Source: Chitinophagaceae bacterium
GTDB taxonomy: Bacteria > Bacteroidota > Bacteroidia > Chitinophagales > Chitinophagaceae
NCBI GenBank assembly: GCA_021151685.1
Contig: JAGKWS010000043.1
Location: forward strand, 1-30,562
Length of the DNA: 30,562 bases
Direction of reading: 5' to 3'
Shown piece by piece: positions 1-7,946 of the stretch. The translations under genes were made by a program, and so were the position numbers. Position 1 is the stretch's first letter; the number at the start of each line of letters is the position of its first letter. The notes under the pieces were generated by a model. That model did not search any database and was not told the origin of the DNA. It saw only the letters and a program-made list of their open reading frames with translations.

Positions 1-548
1 GGCGCATTCGCATAACCACCCGCAATACCTACAGCACTATTGGCCAGTGTGCTTGCGTTGCCAAAAAGTGCCAACGAATAGGGCGCATCGGCATTGCCAC
101 CAACAGCAAAAGCTTCTGTTCCGTTGGCAGTACTTCCAGTACCAAAGGCGGCGTTTCCTACTACGTTCAGTTTTGCTACCGGCGTGGTGGTACCTATGCC
201 CACGTTACCGGCATTATTGCTGTTGATGTTTGTACCAGAAAGGTCCCAGTAGCCCGAGCCACCACCAGTGCTGCCGGAAATAGCCTGCCAAGCGGTACCA
301 TTATAATAATAGAAACCAGAGGTAGCATCTGTCTGATATATGAGCAAACCAGTGGCAGGCGATGCGATGGCATCTCTTTCGGTCATGGTCATACGGGGTA
401 CGAGCATACCCTTTGTAAGGGAGCTGACATCGAGCATGGCAGAACTGTGAGCAGAGGCACCTGTGCTATTGATGGCAACACTCTGTGCCGATGCTGTGGT
501 TGCAGCAGCGGCAGTAGTAATCAGGCATAAAGATTTAAGTAGTTTCAT
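1..548 (-). CDS. YadA-head-like surface protein, 3' part outside the window
   Basis: The reading frame starts at the ATG at 548 and stays open to the left edge, so only the N-terminal 182 or so residues are visible. Residues 1-21 form a signal peptide ending in ASA before Q22. The next 120 residues are a close copy of the N-terminus of the protein encoded at 793-3159: both carry QSVAINSTGA, AMLDVSS, TKGMLVPRMTM, GLLIYQ and GFYYY, and both end this region with NVGIGTTTP, a phrase typical of Bacteroidota tail-fibre-like and S74-containing proteins. After it begin Ala/Gly-rich segments (FAVGG, SLALFG, AVGIAGG) like YadA/Hep_Hag head repeats. It is very likely a paralogue from tandem duplication. 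A C-terminal S74 domain is expected but lies outside the window. Confidence 0.85.
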   Translation of the reverse strand, partial: MKLLKSLCLITTAAAATTASAQSVAINSTGASAHSSAMLDVSSLTKGMLVPRMTMTERDAIASPATGLLIYQTDATSGFYYYNGTAWQAISGSTGGGSGYWDLSGTNINSNNAGNVGIGTTTPVAKLNVVGNAAFGTGSTANGTEAFAVGGNADAPYSLALFGNASTLANSAVGIAGGYANA

Positions 549-750
549 AAAAGAACATTTTTACGATACAACATTATATCATACATGAGCGAAGTATGGC
601 AATAGTTTGTGAAATGCCATTTTCAGTTTGTGAATGCATTGTTTTGCTTATATTCTTTCAAATGAACGAGCCAATCATATACATGATAATTTTAAACATA
701 CAACCAATGTACAAAATGGGATCACCATATAATAATAACATGGTGGCAAT

Positions 751-808
751 AACAGCAGAAAGTAGGTATACGATAACTGGAATGATAATCAATTACTTTC
801 CTGCTGTT
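751..808 (-). terminator. Possible 3' hairpin of the YadA-head gene
   Basis: The arms 751-764 and 794-808 are complementary over 14 pairs with one bulged G, and the loop is about 29 nt. The arm nearer the gene overlaps its last codons. There is no clear T-run on the minus strand after the stem, so this could be a terminator or only a 3'-end stabilising structure. Confidence 0.35.
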
Positions 809-3159
809 TTGGTACGTCTCAGCTCAGCTTCTATTTGTAGCATACGTTCGGTGAGTTCGGTACGCAAAGCGGCATTTTCATTACTAAGTGCCTGTGTTTT
901 GGTGCTCAATTCTGCCTTTAGTGCTTCTTTCTCGCTGGATAGTTTTTTGTTTTGTGCTTCCAGTACTGCTATACGCTGCAACATTTGTGTGGTGCGCTGT
1001 TCCAAGGCCTGTATGGCTACAAAACTCACCCCATCTATATCGGCCTGGTTGATGGTGGTATCGTTGCCTACCCTACCAAAGGCATCTTGCCCAAAGGCTA
1101 TATAAAAATCTTGCGCCATGGGGCCGTAGTGACGATGCAGTTTGGGGTCTTGTCCTTTATAATTCCAGCTTGTAAGTTCCATTTTGGCAATTTTTTTCAG
1201 GAAAGCCTCACCATCTACAGCTACAAAGTTCTCCTTCTTACGGCGATCGCTGATGGTGCTCCATGCATTACCACCCGGTGTAAGCTCAACTCCTACACCC
1301 GCCGAGGCATCGGAATAGAATTTGTAACCACCGGCAAAGCGCGCCACCATTTGGTTATCGTTATCGCAATAGGTGTACCAATAGGCCGAGTTGTCGCCCA
1401 GTATAAGTGCGCCATTGCGGCCTGCGGTAGTTATGTATGTACCTATAGCGGTACTGTTACTACCAGATGCATCTGAGCTATTGCCAAAGGCAAAGGCATT
1501 TTGGCCACCAGCATTGCCACCTGCCATTGCTACTGCTCCGTAGCCCGAAGCACTGCCACCACCAAAGGCCGTAGCATGCAAACCAGAAGAATTGGAACGA
1601 GAAAGACCATTGCCACCCACGGCTACAGAATTGAACCCGTAGGCCTGCCCACCACAAAGGGCTATGCTGTACTGGCCAAATGCCCCAGAGGGCACCATGG
1701 CATCGCTACCCATGGCTATGGCATTTTGTGCATCGGCAAAGCCCGATGAAGCGGCAAAAGCACCCATACCTGCCATGCCGGTATTGCCACCGAGTGCATA
1801 CGAGAACCCACCACCGGACGAACCATTGACAGAAAAGGACCCATCGCCGCCGGCACTACCCGATGGCCCGAGAGCCACAGATTGGTACCCAACCGCACGC
1901 GCACCACCTATAGCTGTAGAATTGATACCATCGGCCATGGAAGGCATGGCTGCGCTGGTGCCAATAGCCACACCCGATGTGCCATAGGCAGTACCGCCCC
2001 CTATAGCCGTGCTGTAGTCGCCAAATGTTTGTGAAACACCAACTATACTGCTACCCAGTGCCACCGAGCCAGCCGACTGTGCAAAACCGCCCCCCATAGC
2101 ACTGGCATATGCCCCCTGTGCTACCGATGCTGTGGTGCCATTGGTGCCTATAGCTACCGATACAGGACCGGTAGCCGTAGCTGTAGCCATTGCCACAGCA
2201 TTGCTGGCTGGGGCATCGGTAGTGCCACCAAATGCAAAAGACCCCTCGCCTGCGGCTGTGCCGTTAATGGCTGTGGCAGTAGGTGCTGTGGCTGCTGCTG
2301 CAGGGCCTATGGCCAACGAACTGATACCCGACGCGCTGGCACCACCCAATGCAATGGCATAGTTTGCCATTGCATTGGCACCAGTGGCAGGGCTACTGCC
2401 AATTGCAATAGCATTAAGTGAGGAAGCTTTTGCCCCGCCAATTGCTACTGCATATATAGCAGTGGCTTCGGAGTTTGCTACGGCACCTGTACCAATTGCA
2501 GTAGACATAATACCAGTAGCATTGCCGCCACCAGTTGCCACTGCATGCTTGGCTGTAGCACGAGATGCAGCAGGAACGCTTGTTCCCAACGCCACCGACC
2601 AATCGGCCGAGGCCCGCGCACCACTTACGGCAGTAGCACCTGCTGCCGGGGCATCGGTAGTGCCCTCGCTTGCTGCGAGAGACCTTAAGCCAGCCGCATT
2701 GCCACCGCTCAATGCCACCGCATCTATACCTGTAGCTACACCGGTAATGCCTGTAGCCATACTGCCTATTACCTGTAGCCGTGCGGCAGGTGTAGTGGTA
2801 CCAATGCCTACATTTCCTGTATTATTATTGTAAATATTACCACCGGAAAGATTCCAGTAGGAGCCGCCTGTACCTGCACCACCACCGGCAAGTGGCTGCC
2901 ATGCGAGACCGGTATAGTAATAGAAACCTGAACCACCCTCGTACTGATAGATAAGTAACCCTTGCGCAGGCGATGGTATCGCATCGCGTTGGGCCATGGT
3001 CATTCGGGGTACCAGCATTCCCTTTGTAACCGAGCTCACATCCAACATGGCAGAATTGTCTGCTGCGGCACCAGTACTGTTTATAGCTACGCTTTGCGCA
3101 TGTGCGTTCTGTAGCAAAGCAAGCAATGCCATAGTACCTGATATTCTGAACGACCTCAT
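793..3159 (-). CDS. YadA-type head-repeat surface protein with peptidase S74 chaperone domain
   Basis: A 788-residue secreted fibrous protein. Residues 1-21 are a signal peptide (ending AHA before Q22). About residues 22-130 are the conserved N-terminal module ending in NVGIGTTTP. About residues 140-600 are dozens of short Ala/Gly/Ser-rich repeats with recurring AIG, ALG, AIGGG and VALG motifs, the signature of YadA/Hep_Hag left-handed beta-roll heads, which trimerise. From about 630 there is a peptidase S74 intramolecular chaperone: SDRRKKENF places Ser637 and Lys642 five residues apart, as in the catalytic dyad of endosialidase-type tail chaperones. After it come LTSWNYKGQ, HYGPMAQDF and GVSFVAIQALEQ, then a charged heptad-rich coiled coil to the C-terminus. 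No YadA membrane anchor and no type IX sorting tail are present, so the surface attachment route is unclear. The shared N-terminus with the gene at 1-548 indicates tandem duplication. Confidence 0.88.
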   Translation of the reverse strand: MRSFRISGTMALLALLQNAHAQSVAINSTGAAADNSAMLDVSSVTKGMLVPRMTMAQRDAIPSPAQGLLIYQYEGGSGFYYYTGLAWQPLAGGGAGTGGSYWNLSGGNIYNNNTGNVGIGTTTPAARLQVIGSMATGITGVATGIDAVALSGGNAAGLRSLAASEGTTDAPAAGATAVSGARASADWSVALGTSVPAASRATAKHAVATGGGNATGIMSTAIGTGAVANSEATAIYAVAIGGAKASSLNAIAIGSSPATGANAMANYAIALGGASASGISSLAIGPAAAATAPTATAINGTAAGEGSFAFGGTTDAPASNAVAMATATATGPVSVAIGTNGTTASVAQGAYASAMGGGFAQSAGSVALGSSIVGVSQTFGDYSTAIGGGTAYGTSGVAIGTSAAMPSMADGINSTAIGGARAVGYQSVALGPSGSAGGDGSFSVNGSSGGGFSYALGGNTGMAGMGAFAASSGFADAQNAIAMGSDAMVPSGAFGQYSIALCGGQAYGFNSVAVGGNGLSRSNSSGLHATAFGGGSASGYGAVAMAGGNAGGQNAFAFGNSSDASGSNSTAIGTYITTAGRNGALILGDNSAYWYTYCDNDNQMVARFAGGYKFYSDASAGVGVELTPGGNAWSTISDRRKKENFVAVDGEAFLKKIAKMELTSWNYKGQDPKLHRHYGPMAQDFYIAFGQDAFGRVGNDTTINQADIDGVSFVAIQALEQRTTQMLQRIAVLEAQNKKLSSEKEALKAELSTKTQALSNENAALRTELTERMLQIEAELRRTKTAGK

Positions 3160-3559
3160 AAAATAATTTTGAGGGCAATGTTATGGTAGGTAAGACCATG
3201 AATGTATCTTAGTTAAGGTAGCCACATGATTGGTTTACCAAACCATGATTATGTTTGATTTGGCATACCCCTATTGCAAACAAAACAAGAATGCCGGGGG
3301 TAACTTTCTCTGGTAGTGTGTAGCAAATAACATGCACAACATATGGCTTGCATATTGGCGACACAATGTAGCCTGATGGCTACAGTAGAATAGCGGCAGG
3401 TGATGTGCGCTGCCCCATGTGTAATATATAAGTCACACATCAACACACTACTATTTCTCACATTTGACAATTTTACATTTTGCAGTGAAAGCTGTGTGCC
3501 TGATGCCGCTGCCCTCTAAAGTGTTTGTATTGTATATTTGAGTAGATAACCATACCGAT
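3160..3559. other. 400-base divergent intergenic region
   Basis: It lies between the divergent YadA-head gene and the aminotransferase gene. I see no convincing gene. It holds a compact hairpin at 3367-3384 (7-bp stem, TGAT loop), a smaller one at 3231-3245 (6-bp stem, 3-nt loop), an isolated plus-strand TATGTTTG at 3250-3257, and the TATATTTG element at 3533-3540 that probably serves the aminotransferase. A minus-strand TAACATTG, one mismatch from TAnnTTTG, sits just upstream of the YadA-head start. Confidence 0.5.
3533..3540 (+). promoter_or_regulatory. -7 promoter element for the aminotransferase-fold lipoprotein gene
   Basis: TATATTTG matches the Bacteroidota -7 consensus TAnnTTTG and ends 19 bases before the ATG at 3560, implying a 5' leader of about 12 bases. 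No clear -33 TTTG was found at the usual distance. Confidence 0.6.
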
Positions 3560-4822
3560 ATGGACAAACGTACCTTTCTTAAAAACGCATCATTGGCATC
3601 GCTTGCCGCCATTACATCGTTACCGGTACTGGGATGCATGCTACCAGAACCAGCCCCGGCTACAACCGGCAATGCGGAAGAAGACTACTGGCTGACGGTA
3701 CGTGCTGGCTACATCATAAGGCCGGAATACATCAATCTGGAGAATGGTTTCTACTGCATGATGCCGCAGGAGATTTTTAAGAAGTATGATGGCCACATAC
3801 GTGCCATAAATGTGCAGGGAGCCCACTATATGCGTACCCAACAGGCCGAAAACAAAAAAAAAGTGGCAGTAAAGTTGGCCGAACTGGCGGGGTGTAGTGC
3901 CGATGAGTTGATCATTACACGAAATACGACAGAATCGCTGGACATGATTATTGCCGGGCTGGACTGGAAGCCGGGCGATGAAGCTGTAATGGCGCATCAG
4001 GACTATGGTGCCATGCTGGATATGTTTGCACAGGTGAGCCGGCGGCATGGGGTTGTGTGCAAAAAAATTTCGGTGCCGGCTAACCCGCAAACGGATGAAG
4101 AAGTGATAGCGGTGTATGAAAAAGCCATTACCCCCAAAACAAAATTGCTGATGGTATGCCATATGATAAACATCACCGGGCAAATACTGCCGGTGAAGAA
4201 AATATGCGACATGGCGCACAAGCATGGTGTACAGGTAATGGTGGACGGGGCCCATGCTTTTGCCCACATACAATACCGCATAGATGAATTGGGGTGCGAC
4301 TACTATGGTTGTAGCCTGCACAAATGGCTGAGTGCCCCACTGGGAAGCGGGATGCTGTATGTGAACAAAAAACACATCCCAAACATTTGGCCGCTGTTTG
4401 CCGAGGAAGGAAAGGAAAAAAACGACATCCTGAGACTGAACCATACCGGCACCCATCCACCAGCTACCGACCTTGCTATAATGGATGCCATAGACTACTA
4501 TCGTGCTATGGGCGGTGAACGTAAAGAGGCCCGGCTACGCTACCTGCAACAATACTGGACACAGCCAATAAAAGAACTGCCTAAAATAGTACTGAATACA
4601 CCCGCACAACCCCAACGCGCCTGTGCGATAGCCAATGTGGGGGTAAAGGGTATGACACCTGCGCAACTGGCCACGACGCTTATGGATAGGTATAAAATAT
4701 ATACCGTTGCCATAGACAACGTTGCTGCGGGGGTACAAGGTGTAAGGGTAACCCCCAACGTATATACACTGACGCAAGACCTTGATACACTGGTGCGTGC
4801 ACTGAAAGAGTTGGCCGCATAA
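3560..4822 (+). CDS. Exported class V aminotransferase-fold PLP enzyme, lipoprotein
   Basis: A 420-residue pyridoxal-phosphate protein of the aminotransferase class V / isopenicillin N epimerase-like fold (relatives include cysteine desulfurases). The N-terminus has KRTFLK at residues 3-8, close to the Tat motif, then a hydrophobic stretch and a lipobox-like VLGC ending at Cys26, so a lipid-anchored product exported folded by Tat is likely. Family marks: ITRNTTESL (about 118-126), MVCHMINITGQILPV in the cofactor pocket, DGAHAF (aspartate contacting the pyridine nitrogen), and SLHKW with Lys255 as the probable Schiff-base lysine. C-terminal small-domain elements (RVTPNVYT) are intact. The substrate cannot be told from sequence. 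The gene stands alone, with an 87-base gap to the next one on the same strand. Confidence 0.85.
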   Translation: MDKRTFLKNASLASLAAITSLPVLGCMLPEPAPATTGNAEEDYWLTVRAGYIIRPEYINLENGFYCMMPQEIFKKYDGHIRAINVQGAHYMRTQQAENKKKVAVKLAELAGCSADELIITRNTTESLDMIIAGLDWKPGDEAVMAHQDYGAMLDMFAQVSRRHGVVCKKISVPANPQTDEEVIAVYEKAITPKTKLLMVCHMINITGQILPVKKICDMAHKHGVQVMVDGAHAFAHIQYRIDELGCDYYGCSLHKWLSAPLGSGMLYVNKKHIPNIWPLFAEEGKEKNDILRLNHTGTHPPATDLAIMDAIDYYRAMGGERKEARLRYLQQYWTQPIKELPKIVLNTPAQPQRACAIANVGVKGMTPAQLATTLMDRYKIYTVAIDNVAAGVQGVRVTPNVYTLTQDLDTLVRALKELAA

Positions 4823-4909
4823 ATTGCTAATATTTTGTTAGAGGTGTTTCTGATGGTTAATACAGGCACAGTATTTGTATAAAGTTGGGCACAAACACAC
4901 TTCTAAAAA

Positions 4910-5323
4910 ATGAAAAAACACATCACAACTGTAGCCATTGCGGCTGCATCGGCCCTATGCACTATGGGCATGTTCTCTTTCAAACCAGCTGGTGGCGATG
5001 CTACCCCTGTGAGTTACATCTACAAACAAATAACAGCCGTTGAGTCTGTAGTGCCGGGTGGCTTGGGCCGCAGCCGTCTCCTCACCACCGATGACGAAGG
5101 ACAGATGCTGGAAAAAGAATTGAAGAATTTTTACAGCATGGTGGGTATCAACTTTGAGAATATTGCTACCAACGATCGCGTTATAGTAGACCGCCTGAAC
5201 GAATATAGTGCCCAAGGATGGGAACTGGTACAGGTAACCACGGCTACCAACCAACAAATGTCTAACGGTAGCAGTGGCAGTGGTATCTGCATTACCCGCT
5301 ACCTGCTACGTAAGCTGAAGTAA
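4910..5323 (+). CDS. Secreted DUF4177-like protein of unknown function
   Basis: A 137-residue protein with a signal peptide (MKK, then an Ala-rich hydrophobic stretch, residues 1-20 or so). The rest matches the general layout of DUF4177 proteins: an opening strand with YIYKQI (about 37-42), then LNEYSAQGWELVQVTT (about 102-117) containing the diagnostic AQGWELV, and a closing strand ITRYLLRK. No catalytic residues are apparent and the function is unknown. The assignment rests on the GWELV core and strand order. Its stop codon is 11 bases from that of convergent ribH, with a shared hairpin between them. Confidence 0.7.
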   Translation: MKKHITTVAIAAASALCTMGMFSFKPAGGDATPVSYIYKQITAVESVVPGGLGRSRLLTTDDEGQMLEKELKNFYSMVGINFENIATNDRVIVDRLNEYSAQGWELVQVTTATNQQMSNGSSGSGICITRYLLRKLK

Positions 5324-5325
5324 TG

Positions 5326-5346
5326 GCAAGGGGGTTATCCCCTTGC
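5326..5346. terminator. Shared hairpin between convergent genes
   Basis: GCAAGGGG (5326-5333) pairs perfectly with CCCCTTGC (5339-5346) around a 5-base loop. It fills the 11-base gap between the DUF4177-like gene and ribH and extends into the ribH 3' end; the ribH stop codon lies in the loop. No T-run follows on either strand, so the function as a bidirectional terminator is inferred from position and GC-rich stem. Confidence 0.55.
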
Positions 5347-5829
5347 AAACTTTATCATTTTGAGTGCCGTCAACCCAGCCTCTTCGCCTTTATGACCATG
5401 AACACCTCCTAACCTTTCCCACGCTTGTGCTTCGGTATCGAGCGTGAGTACACCAAAAATAACCGGCACCGGCAACGTAATATTAAGTTGGGTAATACCC
5501 TCGGTTGCCGCCTTGCACACATAATCGAAATGGGGAGTTCCACCCCTTATTACTGCACCGAAAGCAATGATGGCCTCCGGGCTATTGTTGCTTTCTTTGT
5601 TTTGTTGCCATATATGGCGGCAAGCAAATGGCAACTCGAAAGCACCCGGTACTGCACACAAATGCGTGATGGTGGCATTGTGAGCCAGCAAAACGCGGGT
5701 ACAACCCGCTACCTGCTCGGCAGTTATTTTATCGTTCCACTCGGTATACACTATGGCTACACGGGCTGGTGCCATGTGGGCCAGATTACTAACATCTAAT
5801 AGCGAAATGCTGTGCTGAGATTGTGCCAT
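5335..5829 (-). CDS. ribH: 6,7-dimethyl-8-ribityllumazine synthase
   Basis: A 164-residue cytoplasmic enzyme condensing 5-amino-6-ribitylamino-uracil with 3,4-dihydroxy-2-butanone 4-phosphate, the penultimate step of riboflavin synthesis; the family forms pentamers or icosahedral 60-mers. Visible marks: Trp31-Asn32 at the substrate site, VPGAFELP (60-67), FGAVIRGGTPHFDYVC (90-105) with the catalytic His100, and GVLTLDTEAQAWER followed by GHKGEEAGLTALKMI. The length is normal. The ATG at 5829 was chosen because the frame upstream of it has no lumazine synthase features and runs into the MFS gene. It follows the MFS gene by 59 bases on the same strand, and no -7 element is visible between them, so cotranscription is likely. 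Confidence 0.95.
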   Translation of the reverse strand: MAQSQHSISLLDVSNLAHMAPARVAIVYTEWNDKITAEQVAGCTRVLLAHNATITHLCAVPGAFELPFACRHIWQQNKESNNSPEAIIAFGAVIRGGTPHFDYVCKAATEGITQLNITLPVPVIFGVLTLDTEAQAWERLGGVHGHKGEEAGLTALKMIKFARG

Positions 5830-5888
5830 AAAAATCGGTAGTTCTGTGTTGTGAATATAATGGAATGGCCCACAAAAGTCAGCCCCCC

Positions 5889-7169
5889 CTATTCTTCTAT
5901 AAAGTTCAGATCTTTTCCGAAGGTTTCTTCGGTCATAAAAACGGCAATACTGCTCACCGTCATTACCACGGCACCAGTAATGGCAGCCGCAGTAAGGTAG
6001 CTGAATGCAGACTGCAAACCGGCAAACAGCATAATAATGATTGGTAACGAACCCCGAACCATATTGGGGATGGTTGTGGCTGCTGTAGCCCGCAAATTGG
6101 TACCAAAATGCTCTGCAGCCATGGTAACAAACAGAGCCCAGAAACCAGTTGCAAACCCCATAAGTGCGCATATGGCATACATACGGTTGGCCGTACCTGC
6201 CTCCTGCATAAAGAACAGGGCTATACTTACTATGGTAAGTGCATAAAACACATACAGTGCTTTTTTGCGGCTGCCCAGCCAGTGGCTAAGATAGCCGATA
6301 AGCACATCGCCGATAGATATACCCACATAGGCCACCATTACCGACTTGCCAGGGTCTATTGGCTCGGCAATGTGCATACGCTCTGCAAACTCTTTGGAGA
6401 AGGTAACAAGTACCCCTATAACGTACCATGTAGGCAAACCCACCAAAATAGCCAGCAGATACTTCTTCAGCCGGCGGCCATTTGTAAAGAACATTAAGAA
6501 GTTACCCTTTTGCACCTTACTCTGCTGCATATTTTCGTACATACCCGACTCGAATACGCTGATGCGAAGCAGCAATAAAACAAGGCCCAAACCTCCACCT
6601 ACAAAATAACAGATGCGCCAGTCGTATGAAGTACTGACAATGTTTGTAGCCCATTCGTTACCTCCTGCCGCCATCCATTCGAAAGAGTGGGCTACGAAGT
6701 AGGCCGCTATGGCACCGGTAAGACCCACACCCGCCACAATAGAGGTTGCCTTACCCCTAATATCTTTGGGTACCAGCTCGCTTACAAGAGTAATGCCTGC
6801 ACCCAACTCGCCGGCCAAGCCAACACCCGCTATAAACCTTGCAAGGGCGTATTGATTAACGGTTTGCACAAAACCATTGGCGATATTGGCAACCGAGTAT
6901 AGCAGTATGGAACCAAACAGTACACTGAGCCTACCCTTCTTATCGCCCATCATGCCCCACAGAATACCGCCCAGTAGCAGGCCATACATCTGGATACTGA
7001 TGATGAACTTGCCATCGGTATCGAGCATGGCATCGGTAAGCCCCAGACTGCGCAGGCTTTTGATGCGCACAATGTTGAACAACAGCAAATCGTAAATATC
7101 TACAAAGTAACCTAAAGCGGCTACCAAAACAGGAATGCTGAGCAGACCTACTGATTTCTGTTGACTCAT
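5889..7169 (-). CDS. Major facilitator superfamily transporter
   Basis: A 426-residue inner-membrane protein with about 12 hydrophobic segments. GDKKGR, near residue 75, is the MFS loop 2-3 signature, and ELVPKDIRGKA, near 130, is the corresponding loop 4-5 motif; SRKKALY after TM8 is the repeat of the first. An acidic YFVDIYDLLLF in TM1 resembles the metabolite:H+ symporter (ShiA/ProP-like) branch, so proton-coupled uptake of a small metabolite is plausible. The substrate is unknown; the neighbouring ribH might hint at a flavin-related solute, but that is speculation. The ATG at 7169 was preferred to an upstream TTG at 7175. It starts 23 bases after the dedA stop. Confidence 0.88.
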   Translation of the reverse strand: MSQQKSVGLLSIPVLVAALGYFVDIYDLLLFNIVRIKSLRSLGLTDAMLDTDGKFIISIQMYGLLLGGILWGMMGDKKGRLSVLFGSILLYSVANIANGFVQTVNQYALARFIAGVGLAGELGAGITLVSELVPKDIRGKATSIVAGVGLTGAIAAYFVAHSFEWMAAGGNEWATNIVSTSYDWRICYFVGGGLGLVLLLLRISVFESGMYENMQQSKVQKGNFLMFFTNGRRLKKYLLAILVGLPTWYVIGVLVTFSKEFAERMHIAEPIDPGKSVMVAYVGISIGDVLIGYLSHWLGSRKKALYVFYALTIVSIALFFMQEAGTANRMYAICALMGFATGFWALFVTMAAEHFGTNLRATAATTIPNMVRGSLPIIIMLFAGLQSAFSYLTAAAITGAVVMTVSSIAVFMTEETFGKDLNFIEE

Positions 7170-7192
7170 TGCCAATGGACGTAAATTGTTTA

Positions 7193-7855
7193 TCAGGCTT
7201 TGGCTTTTTTGCCGCCAAATACCATCTTGAGAATAACTGGTGCCGTAGTAACGAGAATGATACCTATTACTATTACTTCGAGGTGTTTTTTCACAAACTC
7301 GTTGCTACCCAGGAAGTAACCAGCCAGCGTCATACTGCCTACCCAAGCTATAGCACCTACTACACTATATGATAAGAATTTTTTATAGCTCATGCTCACA
7401 ATGCCCGCAATAAGTGGTGCAAATGTGCGTACAATAGGCAAGAAACGCCCCATGATGATGGCTAAGCCACCCTTCTTCTCATAAAAATCGTGTGCCTGAA
7501 TGAGGTGCTTTTTCTTGAACAACCATGTATCTTTTCTTTCGAACCACATATTGCCCGACTTTTTGCCCAACCAATAACCGGTCATGTTGCCCAGTATGGC
7601 GGCCCCACTTATGAGCGACAACCAATAGGGAAGATTGAGCCAGTCGCTATTGAAGGGTTCGGGAGTGGTGGTGGCCAAAATGATGCCTGCTATAAACAGC
7701 AGTGAGTCGCCGGGCAGGAAAAAGCCTACAAAAAGGCCGGTCTCGGCAAAGACAATAGCCATAACTACATACAAACCTCCGTTTTCGCGGATAAAGGCCA
7801 TCAGTTTATCAGGGTCGGCCAAAAGTGTCTTCAATAACTCAATTACTTCGTGCAT
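7193..7855 (-). CDS. DedA-family membrane protein (VTT domain)
   Basis: A 220-residue inner-membrane protein of the DedA / VTT family, whose members act as lipid-carrier (undecaprenyl phosphate) flippases or affect membrane homeostasis. Family marks: FAETGLFVGFFLPGD (36-50) with conserved Glu38 and the re-entrant FxPGD, GNMTGYWLGKKSG (89-101), and GRFLPIVRTFAPLIAG (136-151) with the two conserved arginines Arg137 and Arg143. Four to five hydrophobic spans and a Lys-rich C-terminus are present. It likely heads the transcript dedA-MFS-ribH, because a -7 element lies 30 bases upstream of its ATG. The exact substrate cannot be told. Confidence 0.92.
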   Translation of the reverse strand: MHEVIELLKTLLADPDKLMAFIRENGGLYVVMAIVFAETGLFVGFFLPGDSLLFIAGIILATTTPEPFNSDWLNLPYWLSLISGAAILGNMTGYWLGKKSGNMWFERKDTWLFKKKHLIQAHDFYEKKGGLAIIMGRFLPIVRTFAPLIAGIVSMSYKKFLSYSVVGAIAWVGSMTLAGYFLGSNEFVKKHLEVIVIGIILVTTAPVILKMVFGGKKAKA

Positions 7856-7884
7856 AATTCAATCTTCGATGCGGTGAAAATAAA

Positions 7885-7892
7885 CAAAAATA
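7885..7892 (-). promoter_or_regulatory. -7 promoter element for dedA-MFS-ribH
   Basis: On the minus strand this reads TATTTTTG, matching TAnnTTTG, 29 bases before the dedA ATG. It lies in the 91-base gap after tsaE, suggesting dedA starts a new transcript. Confidence 0.5.
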
Positions 7893-7901
7893 CCGAACCA
7901 C

Positions 7902-7920
7902 CATGCCCGCTACAGGCATG
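7902..7920 (-). terminator. Weak hairpin after tsaE
   Basis: CATGCC (7902-7907) pairs with GGCATG (7915-7920) around a 7-base loop, between the tsaE stop and the dedA promoter. The stem is only 6 bp and no T-run follows directly, so termination here is a weak inference. Confidence 0.3.
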
Positions 7921-7946
7921 ATGCGCGGTTTTAACACCGTTACAGG

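Noticed and set aside
596..1105. Plus-strand open frame
   Set aside because: It is mostly antisense to the S74 end of the YadA-head gene, without promoter, signal or family features; the repeats' low complexity keeps several antisense frames open.
1664..2833. Several plus-strand Ala/Pro-rich open frames
   Set aside because: They are the antisense images of the Ala/Gly-rich head repeats and lack any start context.
3249..3470. 73-residue minus-strand frame in the divergent intergenic region
   Set aside because: Cys- and His-rich without family features or promoter, overlaps the hairpins and runs up to the aminotransferase promoter; composition looks non-coding.
3641..4456. 271-residue frame antisense to the aminotransferase gene
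   Set aside because: No recognisable domain, full overlap with a well supported gene, and no promoter or start signal.
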